Assembly: GCA_016714935.1 (NCBI GenBank)
Contig: JADKBU010000052.1
Span: 1 to 40,124 of the forward strand
Direction: 5' to 3'
DNA: 40,124 nucleotides
Source: Candidatus Accumulibacter propinquus
GTDB taxonomy: Bacteria > Pseudomonadota > Gammaproteobacteria > Burkholderiales > Rhodocyclaceae
Position numbers and translations under genes: made by a program. The notes beneath the pieces were generated by a model that was given only the letters and a program-made list of their open reading frames with translations, did no database searches and was not told the origin of the DNA. Below are positions 24,531 to 31,768 of this stretch, piece after piece. The first letter of the stretch is position 1, and every line of letters begins with the position of its first letter.

Positions 24531-25811
24531 ATGGCACTGATAGTTCAGAAGTTCGGCGGCACTTCGGTCGCATCGACGGAGCGCATCAAGAATGTGGCAA
24601 AACGCGTCGCCCGTTGGCGAGCTCAGGGCCACGACATCATCCTCGTACCGTCGGCCATGGCCGGCGAAACCAATCGCCTGATCGGCCTGGCCAAGGAAAT
24701 TTCGCCTTCCCCGGACCCCCGCGAACTCGACGTGATCGCCTCGACCGGAGAACAGGTGACCATCGCTCTGCTGGCCATGGCCATGCATGCCGAGGGGGTC
24801 AAGGCCAAGAGCTTTACCGGTTCACAGGTCGGCGTATTGACCGACAGCACCTTTACCAAGGCACGCATTCTGAAGATCGACCAGGAACGAATTCGCAAGG
24901 CCTTGGGCGATGGCAATGTCGTCGTCGTCGCCGGCTTTCAAGGCGCCGACGAGGACGGAAATATCACCACGCTGGGCCGTGGCGGCTCAGACACGTCGGC
25001 CGTAGCGCTGGCGGCCGCGCTGAAGGCCGACGAGTGCCAGATCTATACGGACGTTGACGGCGTTTATACCACCGACCCACGCGTCGTACCGGAAGCGCGC
25101 AGACTCGACACCATCACTTTTGAAGAGATGCTGGAAATGGCCAGCCTTGGCTCCAAGGTCCTCCAGATTCGATCGGTCGAGTTCGCCGGCAAATACAAAG
25201 TCAAGCTTCGTGTGCTGTCCAGCTTCGAGGACGAAGGCGAAGGCACACTGATTACTGTTGAGGAAAAAGGGAAGATGGAACAACCGATCATTTCCGGGAT
25301 TGCTTTCAATCGCGATGAAGCCAAACTCACCGTTCTGGGCGTTCCCGATCGCCCGGGAATTGCCTACCAGATCCTGGGGCCGATCGCCGATGCGAAAATC
25401 GACGTCGACATGATCATCCAGAATATTGGCCGTGACGGCACTACCGACTTCTCATTCACCGTCAATCGAAGTGACTACAGCAGGTCCCTCGAGATCCTGC
25501 AAACCGTCAAGGAAAAGATAGGCGCACGCGACATCACCGGCGACAACACGACCTGCAAAGTCTCCGCCGTCGGTGTGGGGATGCGCTCCCACCCGGGGGT
25601 CGCGAGCCGGATGTTCGGCGCGCTGGCCAAGGAAAGCATCAACCTGCAGATGATCTCGACATCCGAAATCAAGATCTCGGTAGTCATCGAAGAGAAGTAT
25701 CTGGAACTTGCCGTGCGCGTCCTGCACAAGGCTTTCGGCCTCGAAAAACCGCCGAAGTCGAAGTTGGGTTTGACCGGTCGCGGCGAAACCGATATCATCA
25801 CCCCCTCCTAG
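24531..25811 (+). CDS. lysC: Aspartate kinase
   Basis: A 426-residue aspartokinase of the class with a kinase domain and two C-terminal ACT domains. KFGGTSV at 7-13, GRGGSDTSAVALAAAL for ATP and aspartate, IYTDVDGVYTTDPR and the catalytic-region FEEMLEMASLGSKVLQIRSVEFA are intact. The ACT domains begin near residue 265 (AKLTVLGVPDRPGIAYQI) and 345 (VSAVGVGMRSHPGVASRMF). It makes aspartyl phosphate for lysine, threonine and methionine and is expected to be inhibited by lysine and threonine. The TAG stop shares its G with the first base of tRNA-Ser, so mRNA 3' processing must separate the two. Confidence 0.97.
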   Translation: MALIVQKFGGTSVASTERIKNVAKRVARWRAQGHDIILVPSAMAGETNRLIGLAKEISPSPDPRELDVIASTGEQVTIALLAMAMHAEGVKAKSFTGSQVGVLTDSTFTKARILKIDQERIRKALGDGNVVVVAGFQGADEDGNITTLGRGGSDTSAVALAAALKADECQIYTDVDGVYTTDPRVVPEARRLDTITFEEMLEMASLGSKVLQIRSVEFAGKYKVKLRVLSSFEDEGEGTLITVEEKGKMEQPIISGIAFNRDEAKLTVLGVPDRPGIAYQILGPIADAKIDVDMIIQNIGRDGTTDFSFTVNRSDYSRSLEILQTVKEKIGARDITGDNTTCKVSAVGVGMRSHPGVASRMFGALAKESINLQMISTSEIKISVVIEEKYLELAVRVLHKAFGLEKPPKSKLGLTGRGETDIITPS

Positions 25812-25904
25812 GAGACGTGGCCGAGAGGTCGAAGGCACTCCCCTGCTAAGGGAGCATGCGGGCATAAACCTGCATCAAGGGTTCGAATCCCTTCGTCTCC
25901 GCCA
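25811..25904 (+). tRNA. serX: tRNA-Ser (anticodon GCT)
   Basis: Acceptor arms GGAGACG (25811-25817) and CGTCTCC (25894-25900) pair fully, followed by the discriminator G at 25901 and a gene-encoded CCA (25902-25904). The anticodon stem is CTCCC (25838-25842) / GGGAG (25850-25854) with loop CTGCTAA and anticodon GCT at 25845-25847, reading AGC and AGU. There is a long variable arm (CATGCGGGCATAAACCTGCATC) as in all tRNA-Ser, and a T-arm with GTTCGAATC. The first base is the last base of the lysC stop codon. Confidence 0.98.
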
Positions 25905-25933
25905 GGACACCGGCTGCAAACTGTCTGCACCAA

Positions 25934-25979
25934 AAACGAACACCCCGCTCAACGCCTTGTTTTGCGGGGTTTTTCGTTT
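25934..25979 (+). terminator. Rho-independent terminator of lysC/tRNA-Ser
   Basis: ACCCCGC (25942-25948) pairs with GCGGGGT (25964-25970), followed by TTTT. The flanking AAACGAA and TTCGTTT extend the stem, making it bidirectional in appearance. It lies 29 bp after the tRNA CCA end. Confidence 0.85.
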
Positions 25980-26136
25980 ATACCTTTTGACTTCGCCTGC
26001 CCCACAAATGTCATATCTGACGGATTCTGGCGTCTTACGGGCCGTTTCTCTCGAAATCTCCTGACTTCGGAAATTTGGTACGGATTTTTCAAGTTGTTGT
26101 TTTTACGTGGCTTTCCGAGGCGCTTGGACGGGTTTT

Positions 26137-26176
26137 GCGATGGCGTATGCTTTGGTTTCATGAGGTACGCCATCGC
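26137..26176. repeat. Perfect 11-bp palindrome, copy 1
   Basis: GCGATGGCGTA (26137-26147) and TACGCCATCGC (26166-26176) are exact inverted arms with an 18-base loop, near the inner end of the long direct repeat. The same structure with one change (GCGTTGGCGTA) is at 37451-37490, and a half-site, GCGATGGCATA, is at about 37203-37213. Confidence 0.75.
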
Positions 26177-26195
26177 GAAATGTCTGGTGGGTGAC

Positions 26196-26555
26196 GGTCG
26201 GCCCAGGCGGCAGCGTCGCGTTAATACCTAGCCGCATCAGACCCTTACATACGCCCCCAGCTGGCCCCGCGAGTCGGCGCCGCGAGGCGTTTCAGTATTC
26301 TTGCAGCCCAACGCCTTCATCTGCTCGCTTGCGCTCGTGAAGCGTCGCCTAGCCATCATGCAATATACTGTGCATTTGTACAGTTATTTGGCGATCGCCG
26401 CCCTTCCTCTTCCGCCCTACCTCTCCATGATTTTCAAGGTCTATCTGATGCGCATCGGTGGTCGGCGTCGCTCGTGGCGCGACATCTAAAGTGGACCCCG
26501 AAGTCAAGACAAGAATGAAGTCTGTTTAAGCTGGGCACTTGACTTCAGTCGCAGC
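26196..26555. other. Gene-poor stretch at the left end of the island
   Basis: No gene that I can support. It holds a LexA-type box (26367-26386), followed by a possible 20-codon ORF starting MIFKVYLMRIGGRR, and near 26490-26520 a sequence like the end of an IS3-type element (AAGTGGACCCCGAAGTC), too short to assign. It looks like debris of former insertions. Confidence 0.4.
26367..26386. promoter_or_regulatory. LexA/SOS-type operator
   Basis: TACTGT (26367-26372), 8 bases, then ACAGTT (26381-26386): the CTGT-N8-ACAG pattern is perfect. It sits in an apparently promoterless debris zone. The nearest downstream intact gene is the membrane protein at 26929, with tag (alkylation repair) 1.3 kb on. 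Confidence 0.6.
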
Positions 26556-26747
26556 TGGACGGCGGGGCTGACGATCGTCCTGATGCTGGTCACCGGGCTG
26601 GTGTTGGCGTTGCTCGCGGGGGCGTTTGTGAAGCTGAAGGTGTTCGGGGGTGGGCAGTGAGTGGTCCGCCGTGAAACCGAAGTGCCAGTTTTGGCGCTGC
26701 CGTTGAGAGTCAATGAGGTCGCCAAGGAAGTGAAGGGGGTGCTGTGA
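26556..26747 (+). pseudogene. Decayed phage lysis-module copy a (small membrane ORF plus holin-like ends)
   Basis: The first part reads TAGLTIVLMLVTGLVLALLAG and closes GGGQ-stop (TGA 26658-26660), the end of a small membrane ORF seen again at 30193-30378. Directly overlapping is the start of a holin-like ORF (VKPKCQ, compare VKPEPTSSG at 32866), and after an internal deletion its end, NEVAKEVKGVL-stop (TGA 26745-26747). Only fragments remain, so no product is expected. Confidence 0.7.
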
Positions 26748-26928
26748 TGAAGGTGGGAGCCCCTATTGATGTGATCGCGCCATGGCACGTGGGCACACTA
26801 CAATACTGGGCTGTGGACCGCGGCCGGCAGTCCTCAAATTATGTAAGTGCGTTTTCTGCACCGGCAAATAGAGGCGCATCGTCTCTTCTTGGGCCGGGGC
26901 GCGGAGCAAAGTTACGGGGGAGCCAAGG

Positions 26929-27432
26929 ATGAAGGTCACGCGTCGTACCATCGACACCACCATGACCGCAGCGGCCGTGCTGATTCTTCTAGCCGCACTC
27001 CCGGCAGCCGTGTACGACACTATCGAGACCGGCCGTGTATATCTCTTTTCGCGACAGTTCATTGACGAACTGCCGCAGCGTTTTACCGGTCCAGGGCGGT
27101 TCCGGTTCGTCCTTCAGCCATTGGTTGCCATTGTCCTCGGGTGGCGTAGCGGCCTAATCGATGCCCGTGCAGGGAGGGCACCGTATTTGTATGGTCTGCT
27201 CGTAGGCGGTGAGAATCGCAAGGAACTGCTACGCAGCGGTACAGCAGATATTCGCAACCTGGCCGCCATGGGGATTGTGCTGGATGCTGTGGCGCAACTG
27301 CTCATCTATAGGCAGGTGCATCCTGGTGCGGCGCTGGTGGTCGGCCCGATCCTTGTCAGCATCCCCTACGCAGTGGCCCGTGCGCTGACCAATCGGGTGC
27401 TGCGCCTGAAAAAGCACCCGTTCGATACGTGA
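26929..27432 (+). CDS. Uncharacterised four-helix membrane protein
   Basis: A 167-residue protein I do not recognise. Hydrophobic helices lie at about 10-32 (TTMTAAAVLILLAALPAAVY), 60-80 (FVLQPLVAIVLGWRSGLI), 106-124 (NLAAMGIVLDAVAQLLIY) and 128-152 (GAALVVGPILVSIPYAVARAL). Conserved-looking loop features are QRFTGPGRFRF and YLYGLLVGGENRKELL. It would sit in the inner membrane. A GGGGGAGCCAAGG ribosome region supports ATG 26929. It is the first cargo gene of the island and lies between two remnants of the phage lysis module. Function unknown. Confidence 0.75.
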   Translation: MKVTRRTIDTTMTAAAVLILLAALPAAVYDTIETGRVYLFSRQFIDELPQRFTGPGRFRFVLQPLVAIVLGWRSGLIDARAGRAPYLYGLLVGGENRKELLRSGTADIRNLAAMGIVLDAVAQLLIYRQVHPGAALVVGPILVSIPYAVARALTNRVLRLKKHPFDT

Positions 27433-27448
27433 GCAAGCCATCCGTTGG

Positions 27449-27530
27449 CGGGTATCGTCGGTGGCGCGATTACCCTCCAGTACTTCTGTCTGTTAGCGTA
27501 GGTGGATTCGGTGACCGGCGTCGTGGAAGT
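27449..27530 (+). pseudogene. Decayed phage lysis-module copy b (holin-like middle part)
   Basis: Reads as GGAITLQYF...VDSVTGVVEV with a stop (TAG at about 27494) in the middle, against GGAIAVQYFRLQEWVDSVTGLVAL in copy c. About 80 bp remain, starting 17 bp after the preceding cargo gene. Confidence 0.65.
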
Positions 27531-27672
27531 GACGGGGCGTGGCCGCCAGTTTCACGCTGGCGGACGTCGCGTTGGAATCGGCCCGGGGCGCGTCCCAGCT
27601 TGCCAAGGGAAGAAACGGCAAGTCCTGGACTCTTGGCAGTAGACTGAATCTTTGTTCGCTGAGCTGATGTCG

Positions 27673-28248
27673 ATGGAACGTTGCCCTTGGTGCGAAGGTT
27701 TTGACCTTTACCGTGAATACCATGATTCCGAATGGGGCGTACCGCTCTACGATGATCGGTCGCTTTTTGAGCTGCTGAGCCTGGAAGGAGCGCAGGCCGG
27801 TTTGTCTTGGGCGACGATCCTGAAAAAACGAGAAAACTACCGTCATGCCTTCGATGGTTTTGATCCGGTGCAGATTGCCCGGTATGACCAAGGAAAAGTT
27901 GCAGCACTGTTGGCAGATTCGGGGATTGTTCGAAATCGCGCCAAGGTTGCCGCAGCCATCCAAAACGCCAAAGCGTACCTGGCTCTCACAGCCGATGGAC
28001 AGTCGTTCAGCGATTTTCTATGGCGTTTCGTTGATGACGTTCCGATTCAGAATCAATGGACTTCAATGGCAGAGGTGCCGGCCAGGACGACACGGTCGGA
28101 TGCCATGAGTAAGGCTTTGGGCCGAGCCGGGTTCAAGTTCGTTGGTTCGACGATTTGCTATGCGTTTATGCAGTCGGCTGGCATGGCTAACGACCATCTG
28201 ACGACGTGCCCGCGTCATGGCGAAGTCAAAGATCGCTTCCGCAGTTGA
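27673..28248 (+). CDS. tag: DNA-3-methyladenine glycosylase I
   Basis: A 191-residue Tag enzyme. Zinc ligands fall at exactly the E. coli numbering, Cys4, His17 (YHDSEWG), His175 and Cys179 (DHLTTC), and the base-pocket Glu38 is in LSLEGAQAGLSW. The core motifs RCPWCEG, WATILKKRENYRHAFDGFD, VRNRAKVAAAIQNA and AGFKFVGSTICYAFMQSAG are intact. It excises 3-methyladenine from alkylated DNA. I chose ATG 27673 because it aligns with the E. coli start (MERC); an ATG two codons upstream is also possible. It is a cargo gene of the island, between two phage-module remnants, and may be a second copy of a core function. Adaptive or SOS control cannot be read from its own leader. Confidence 0.95.
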   Translation: MERCPWCEGFDLYREYHDSEWGVPLYDDRSLFELLSLEGAQAGLSWATILKKRENYRHAFDGFDPVQIARYDQGKVAALLADSGIVRNRAKVAAAIQNAKAYLALTADGQSFSDFLWRFVDDVPIQNQWTSMAEVPARTTRSDAMSKALGRAGFKFVGSTICYAFMQSAGMANDHLTTCPRHGEVKDRFRS

Positions 28249-28314
28249 TACTTCCTGTTACTCGCGCGAACAGCTTGGCTGACTTCTCATAGGCCACGCT
28301 GTTCATGGTTTGCT

Positions 28315-28628
28315 GGCTGCCTGGCAGGCTGCGCCCTGCTGGCCACCATCGTGGTCATCTTGATGACACCACCACGAACATACCGGGAATGGGCTGTCGG
28401 GTCATCAGCACCGTGGTCACCGGGATCGGCGGCGGGGCCATTGCGGTTCAGTACTTCCGGCTGCAGGAGTGGGTGGATTCGGTGACCGGCCTCGTGGCGC
28501 TGGGCGGCTTGATCTTCGGCTGCGGCCTGCCGGGCTGGGCGATCGTGCGCTGGGTCTTCAACTTCATCGAGAAGAACCGGGATGCCGGAATCGATGAGGT
28601 GGCCAAGGAAGTGAGAGAAGTGCTGTGA
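28315..28628 (+). pseudogene. Phage holin-like gene, copy c, frameshifted near its start
   Basis: The best-preserved copy of the repeated membrane ORF: ATIVVILMTPP, then after a frame change near 28403 VISTVVTGIGGGAIAVQYF, EWVDSVTGLVALGGLIFGCG, AIVRWVFNFIEKNRDAGIDE and the end EVAKEVREVL (TGA 28626-28628). Three hydrophobic helices and a short charged tail fit a small phage holin or lysis-associated membrane protein; that function is an inference. The N-terminal residues are degraded. The SYLF gene follows 450 bp later. Confidence 0.75.
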
Positions 28629-28795
28629 TCACCCATGCGGGTGAGCCGACATCGCCGCTACGCCTTATGCCCGCCCGTGCGCCTCGCTTTGGGCGATGCT
28701 CGACGTCACCACGGGTGAGTCCGCAACGCAGCCCCGACCGGTGCCAGAGTAAGACTTCGATCAGCGCATAGCCTTGTAGCGGTGGGCAGCGTGAA

Positions 28796-28916
28796 GGCAG
28801 CGAGCGGGGGCGATTTGGATCAGTCTTCAAGAGCTACCGAGTCCAAACGCGCGGTCGTCTCCCCTTGATGGAGGCTCATGTACTCTCGTTAGTACCGTTG
28901 GATTTCCTATCACTTG
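28796..28916 (+). repeat. Island repeat R, copy 1 (before the SYLF gene)
   Basis: Matches R copies at 30389-30470 and 33292-33420: CGAGTCCAAACGCG, then GGAGGCTCATGTACTCTCGTT, then ACCGTTGGATTTCCTATC. The outer part GGCAGCGAGCGGGGG...TCAAGAGCT also matches copy 3. The TTGACG seen in the other two copies is lost here. The rest of the gap at 28629-29081 holds a small dyad, TCACCC-ATGC-GGGTGA, at about 28629, and nothing else supported. Confidence 0.7.
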
Positions 28917-29081
28917 GTGACGGCACCCTGCCGCCGAACAAACGCACCTGGCCAGTTCACTCCCACTCTCCGGCAAGTCTCGCGACAAGTGGAAGCGAGC
29001 GCATTGCTTGACGGCCTCTAGCCGGGTGGCTAGCATGTCTGAGCGGTTGTTGACATTCTTACCAAATCAAGGAGTCGAACC

Positions 29082-29639
29082 ATGAAAATGCACCAAATTC
29101 TGATGAACTGCGCAATCACGCTTTCCTTGTTGTCTGGAAGCGCTCTGGCCGCCGACGACAAGGCGTCCAAGCAGACCGAGATCCGCGCGGTCACACAGGC
29201 CTCGCTGGAGAAGTTCTACGCTGCGCAGCCGGAGCTCAAAGCACAGGTTGCCAAGGCTCCAGGCTACGGCGTGTTCACCACTTACGGGCTGAGCTTCCTG
29301 GTCGGCGGCGCCGGCGGCAAGGGACTGGTCCATAACAACAAGACGAAGAAAGACACCTTTATGGCGATGGCGCAGGCGAGCGCCGGTGGCGAGGTCGGGA
29401 TTGCGGAAAGCGAGACCCTGATAGTTTTCGCGTCTGCCAAGTCGATGGACTGGTTCGTGAACAAAGGCTGGGAGGGCGGCGGTGGCGGCGGGCTGCAGGC
29501 TGGCGCTGGCGGCAAGTCAGCCGGCGTGGCAGGCGGCGGTGGCCCGGGCGGGGCGTACTACACGCTCACGAAGAACGGCCTGCAAGCCGGAGTCGCGGTC
29601 AAGGGGAGCAAGTTCTGGAAGGACGGGGATCTCAATTGA
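29082..29639 (+). CDS. SYLF/YSC84-domain protein, exported
   Basis: A 185-residue protein with a signal peptide (hydrophobic 10-22, likely cut after ALA at about 23). The mature part is a SYLF (YSC84) lipid-binding domain: APGYGVFTTYGLSFLVGGAGGKGLV (63-87), TKKDTFMAMAQASAGGEVGIAES, and a very Gly-rich loop GWEGGGGGGLQAGAGGKSAG before the closing strand YYTLTKNGLQAGVAVKGSKFW. Bacterial SYLF proteins are periplasmic or outer-membrane associated with poorly known roles. A clear AAGGAG site serves the ATG. It follows island repeat R copy 1 and converges on the Mth938-like gene. Confidence 0.9.
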   Translation: MKMHQILMNCAITLSLLSGSALAADDKASKQTEIRAVTQASLEKFYAAQPELKAQVAKAPGYGVFTTYGLSFLVGGAGGKGLVHNNKTKKDTFMAMAQASAGGEVGIAESETLIVFASAKSMDWFVNKGWEGGGGGGLQAGAGGKSAGVAGGGGPGGAYYTLTKNGLQAGVAVKGSKFWKDGDLN

Positions 29640-29682
29640 GCTGATTTCGGCGCGAGAAGGGCGCCAGCAGGGTAGCACAGGC

Positions 29683-30039
29683 TCAGCAGGTGACATGGAA
29701 CAACCCGATGGCTCTGCCGTTGGTCTTGTTATAGGCCATGATCGCCTGAGGTGTCGGCTGCAGAACCACGCGGCAATCACAATTGGCGAAGAAGTCGGCC
29801 GCCTCCGGCGACAGGTGAACGTTGCCGTACTGACCGCTACCCAAAACCAGAGTGTCGCAGCCCTTCTCGTAGACGAATTCCGCCTCGTCCACGGAAATGG
29901 TATGCGAGGCGACGTAGTACTGCTTGGAGAGTCTCTTATTGCGCTTGAGCACCTCACCCGAGAGGCGGATGACGACGTCGTGCGGGTAAGTAGCACCATC
30001 GATGGTGATGCTGCCAAAGTCGGTACTATCGATTTTCAT
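29683..30039 (-). CDS. Mth938-like (DUF498) domain protein
   Basis: A 118-residue single-domain protein of the Mth938/NDUFAF3 family. It shows the start MKIDSTDFGSITIDGATYPHDVVI, VDEAEFVYEKGCDTLVLGSGQYGNVHLSPEA and the end VLQPTPQAIMAYN with NGRAIGLFHVTC. Family members are small soluble proteins of unknown biochemical role in bacteria; the mitochondrial relative helps assemble complex I. A GGGAG site precedes ATG 30039. It is the only reverse-strand gene inside the island, placed tail to tail with the SYLF gene 43 bp away, so the pair may have travelled together. Confidence 0.9.
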   Translation of the reverse strand: MKIDSTDFGSITIDGATYPHDVVIRLSGEVLKRNKRLSKQYYVASHTISVDEAEFVYEKGCDTLVLGSGQYGNVHLSPEAADFFANCDCRVVLQPTPQAIMAYNKTNGRAIGLFHVTC

Positions 30040-30192
30040 GGCGACACTCCCTTTCCCTCATGACAGACCTCAAGAAACCCATCTCAGTTGCCTGACCGGT
30101 AGCCTAGCCCAGTTTCGGCATTCCTGGGACAGGATCCTTGACTTGCGAAACGACAATCCAGTCCGTGTCGCCGTTGTCGACTACTCCGCACC

Positions 30193-30378
30193 GCTCTTGG
30201 AGGGAGATGTCCGGAAGCCGCACGCGACATCAGCGAACTGCGCAGTCTGCTCGATGCCTTCAACGAGGCGAAGAAGACGGCGGGGCTGACGATCGTGAGG
30301 ATGCTGGTCACCGGGCTGGTGTTGGCGCTGCTCGCTGGGGCATTCGTGAAGTTGAAGGTGTTCGGGGGTGGGCAGTGA
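30193..30378 (+). pseudogene. Decayed phage lysis-module copy d (small membrane ORF)
   Basis: Reads EARRDISELRSLLDAFNEAKK followed by TAGLTIVRMLVTGLVLALLAG and ends GGGQ-stop (TGA 30376-30378). It is near identical in its second half to copy a at 26556. The upstream part LLEGDVR is in a different frame, implying a one-base loss. A helix-then-membrane-segment layout fits a small phage lysis accessory protein. Island repeat R copy 2 starts 10 bp after the stop. Confidence 0.7.
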
Positions 30379-30388
30379 GACAGGCCGG

Positions 30389-30470
30389 CCCGGGTCCAAA
30401 TGCGAGATTGACGCCGTTTGATGAAGGCTCATATACGTTCGTTGGCACCGTCGGATTTCGTATCCTTTGC
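30389..30470 (+). repeat. Island repeat R, copy 2 (before the DUF2092 gene)
   Basis: GGGTCCAAATGCGAGATTGACG, then GATGAAGGCTCATATACG, then CGTTGGCACCGTCGGATTTC. It lines up with copies 1 and 3 over its whole length. Confidence 0.75.
30408..30437 (+). promoter_or_regulatory. Candidate promoter inside island repeat R copy 2
   Basis: TTGACG (30408-30413), 18 bp, TATACG (30432-30437). The corresponding bases are kept in copy 3 (33354-33383). It would give a leader of about 150 nt before ATG 30596. Confidence 0.45.
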
Positions 30471-30595
30471 CAAGACTCGATCGTAAGGGTGAGTCAACAT
30501 TGTGCGTCCTTCTTCGGGACTGGCAAATTGGTATGCGGCGAAATAGACACGCTACGATGAGCAGGAAGTGCACAATTGGAGAGAGGTCGTTTGAC

Positions 30596-31339
30596 ATGAC
30601 GAAACGGGTTGGAACATTGGCAAGAGCAGCCTCAGCAGGAGTATCTGCACTGGCAATCGCACTGCTGGCCGGCATGGCGATATCGCCGAATGCGGTGGCC
30701 GGTGAGGCCGAGGCCAAAGCACTCTTGAAGGCAATGAGCACCTACATGGCGGAGCAGAAAGCCCTGTCTTTCGAGTACGACGCGACCCTGGAGATCGTGA
30801 CCAGGGACAAACAAAAACTGGCGCTGGCGAGTTCAGGAGCGGTCGCCCTATCCAGGCCCGACAAGATCCGCGCCACTCGCTCGGGCGGGTTTCTCGACAC
30901 CGAAACCGTCTTTGACGGCAAGACGCTGACCTTGCTCGGCAAGAACAAGAATATCTACACTCAAGTCGATATTCCGGGCTCGATCGATCATCTGGTGGAC
31001 GAGTTGAAAGACAAGTACAACCGGCCGCTTCCTGCGGCTGACCTGCTGCTCACCAACGCCTACGATGAACTGATGAGCGGGGTGGTCGACGTCAAGGACC
31101 TCGGCAGCGGCGTAATAGGCGGCACCGAATGCGATCACCTGGCGTTCAGAAAAAGGGAAGTCGACCTGCAAATCTGGATCGCCCAGGGAGACCGCCCGTA
31201 TCCTTGCCGATATGTCATTACGTCCAGGCTCGTTGCGAACGCCCCCCAGTACAGCATTCAGATCAGGAACTGGAAGACCGGCGGAGACAGCGCGGCTGAC
31301 GCCTTCAGCTTCAAGGCACCGCCAGGGCCAGGCAGGTGA
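30596..31339 (+). CDS. DUF2092 exported protein with a 3' frameshift
   Basis: A 247-residue reading frame with a signal peptide (hydrophobic 14-31, likely cut at AVA-GE near residue 36) and a DUF2092 domain, a LolA-like fold: KALLKAMSTYMAEQKALSFEYDATLEIV, SRPDKIRATRSGG, DGKTLTLLGKNKNIYTQV, DLLLTNAYDELMSG, GTECDHLAFRKREVDLQIWIAQ and NAPQYSIQIRNW. After FKAPPGPGR it stops at 31339, but the neighbouring frame continues DLKDLQKMKDMGELP...FVMGGK to a TGA at 31407-31409 that overlaps the next ATG. A one-base change near 31320-31335 (GCCAGGGCCAGG) probably removed the native end. GGAGAGAGG precedes ATG 30596. It is presumed periplasmic, function unknown. Confidence 0.85.
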   Translation: MTKRVGTLARAASAGVSALAIALLAGMAISPNAVAGEAEAKALLKAMSTYMAEQKALSFEYDATLEIVTRDKQKLALASSGAVALSRPDKIRATRSGGFLDTETVFDGKTLTLLGKNKNIYTQVDIPGSIDHLVDELKDKYNRPLPAADLLLTNAYDELMSGVVDVKDLGSGVIGGTECDHLAFRKREVDLQIWIAQGDRPYPCRYVITSRLVANAPQYSIQIRNWKTGGDSAADAFSFKAPPGPGR

Positions 31340-31405
31340 CCTCAAGGACCTGCAGAAGATGAAGGACATGGGTGAACTGCCGAGCCACTTCGTGATGGGA
31401 GGAAA

Positions 31406-31621
31406 ATGATGAGCGTGTCAAGGAAAGTTGGAATTCTGCTGCTGGCCGGCGTCATCGGATTTGCCGGCGCCGAACTTGGCGAACAGTTTTCCGTGCCAGG
31501 CGTTCACAGCCTGATTCCGACGGCCGAAGCTGTCGTCGGGCGCCCCCTGACACCAGTGAGCGTCGCTGGTGTGGCACGACGCACCGGGCGCCGTTGCGCC
31601 ACCGGCGTCTATAACTGCTGA
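31406..31621 (+). CDS. Small exported protein paired with the DUF2092 gene
   Basis: A 71-residue protein with a signal-like N-terminus (KVGILLLAGVIGFAGAELG) and a conserved-looking tail, PTAEAVVGRPLTPVSVAGVARRTGRRC...YNC. From memory, the VVGRPLTPVSVAGVARRT tail is common in small proteins encoded just after DUF2092 genes, so the two likely act together outside the inner membrane. The ATG overlaps the inferred original stop of the DUF2092 gene as ATGA, with a GGAGG site inside the preceding codons. A second ATG at 31409 is one codon downstream. Function unknown. Confidence 0.8.
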   Translation: MMSVSRKVGILLLAGVIGFAGAELGEQFSVPGVHSLIPTAEAVVGRPLTPVSVAGVARRTGRRCATGVYNC

Positions 31622-31768
31622 CCGCCTGTCGGATTCAAGGTGCGGCGTTTGCGCAGCACGCGCCAGAGGGCTTCGATTTCGGTATCGCTGTAGCGGTGGT
31701 CTTGAACAACGAGAAGCAGCCGCGGCGGGCGCGCTGACCGCCATCAGCAACAACGCGGCGGCACTGGC

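Larger units (their letters stand above)
25900..26195. repeat. Long direct repeat, copy 1 (left boundary of accessory island)
   Basis: This segment, starting at the last CGCCA of tRNA-Ser, recurs at 37224-37511 in the same orientation. Shared landmarks in order are CGCCAGGACACCGGCTG, a terminator, CGTTTATACC, ACAAATGTCATATCTG, TTTCTCTCGAAA, CGGATTTTTCAAGTT and TACGCCATCGCGAAATGTCTGG. Identity looks like roughly 80-85 percent with small indels. It probably marks one edge of an inserted or duplicated region. Confidence 0.85.

Noticed and set aside
25811..25904. Classical attL/attR pair formed by the tRNA 3' half
   Set aside because: Integrases usually duplicate 15 or more bases of the tRNA 3' end and are encoded nearby. 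Here 5 bases are shared and no integrase is visible, so only a boundary repeat is claimed.
26489..26520. IS3-like terminus AAGTGGACCCCGAAGTC
   Set aside because: Too short, with no matching inverted end and no transposase frame. It is mentioned only within the debris description.
31610..31700. Reverse-strand peptide HRYSDTEIEALWRVLRKRR
   Set aside because: It reads like a protein C-terminus, but there is no upstream continuation and it overlaps the probable phage tail-fibre debris region. Not enough to call.
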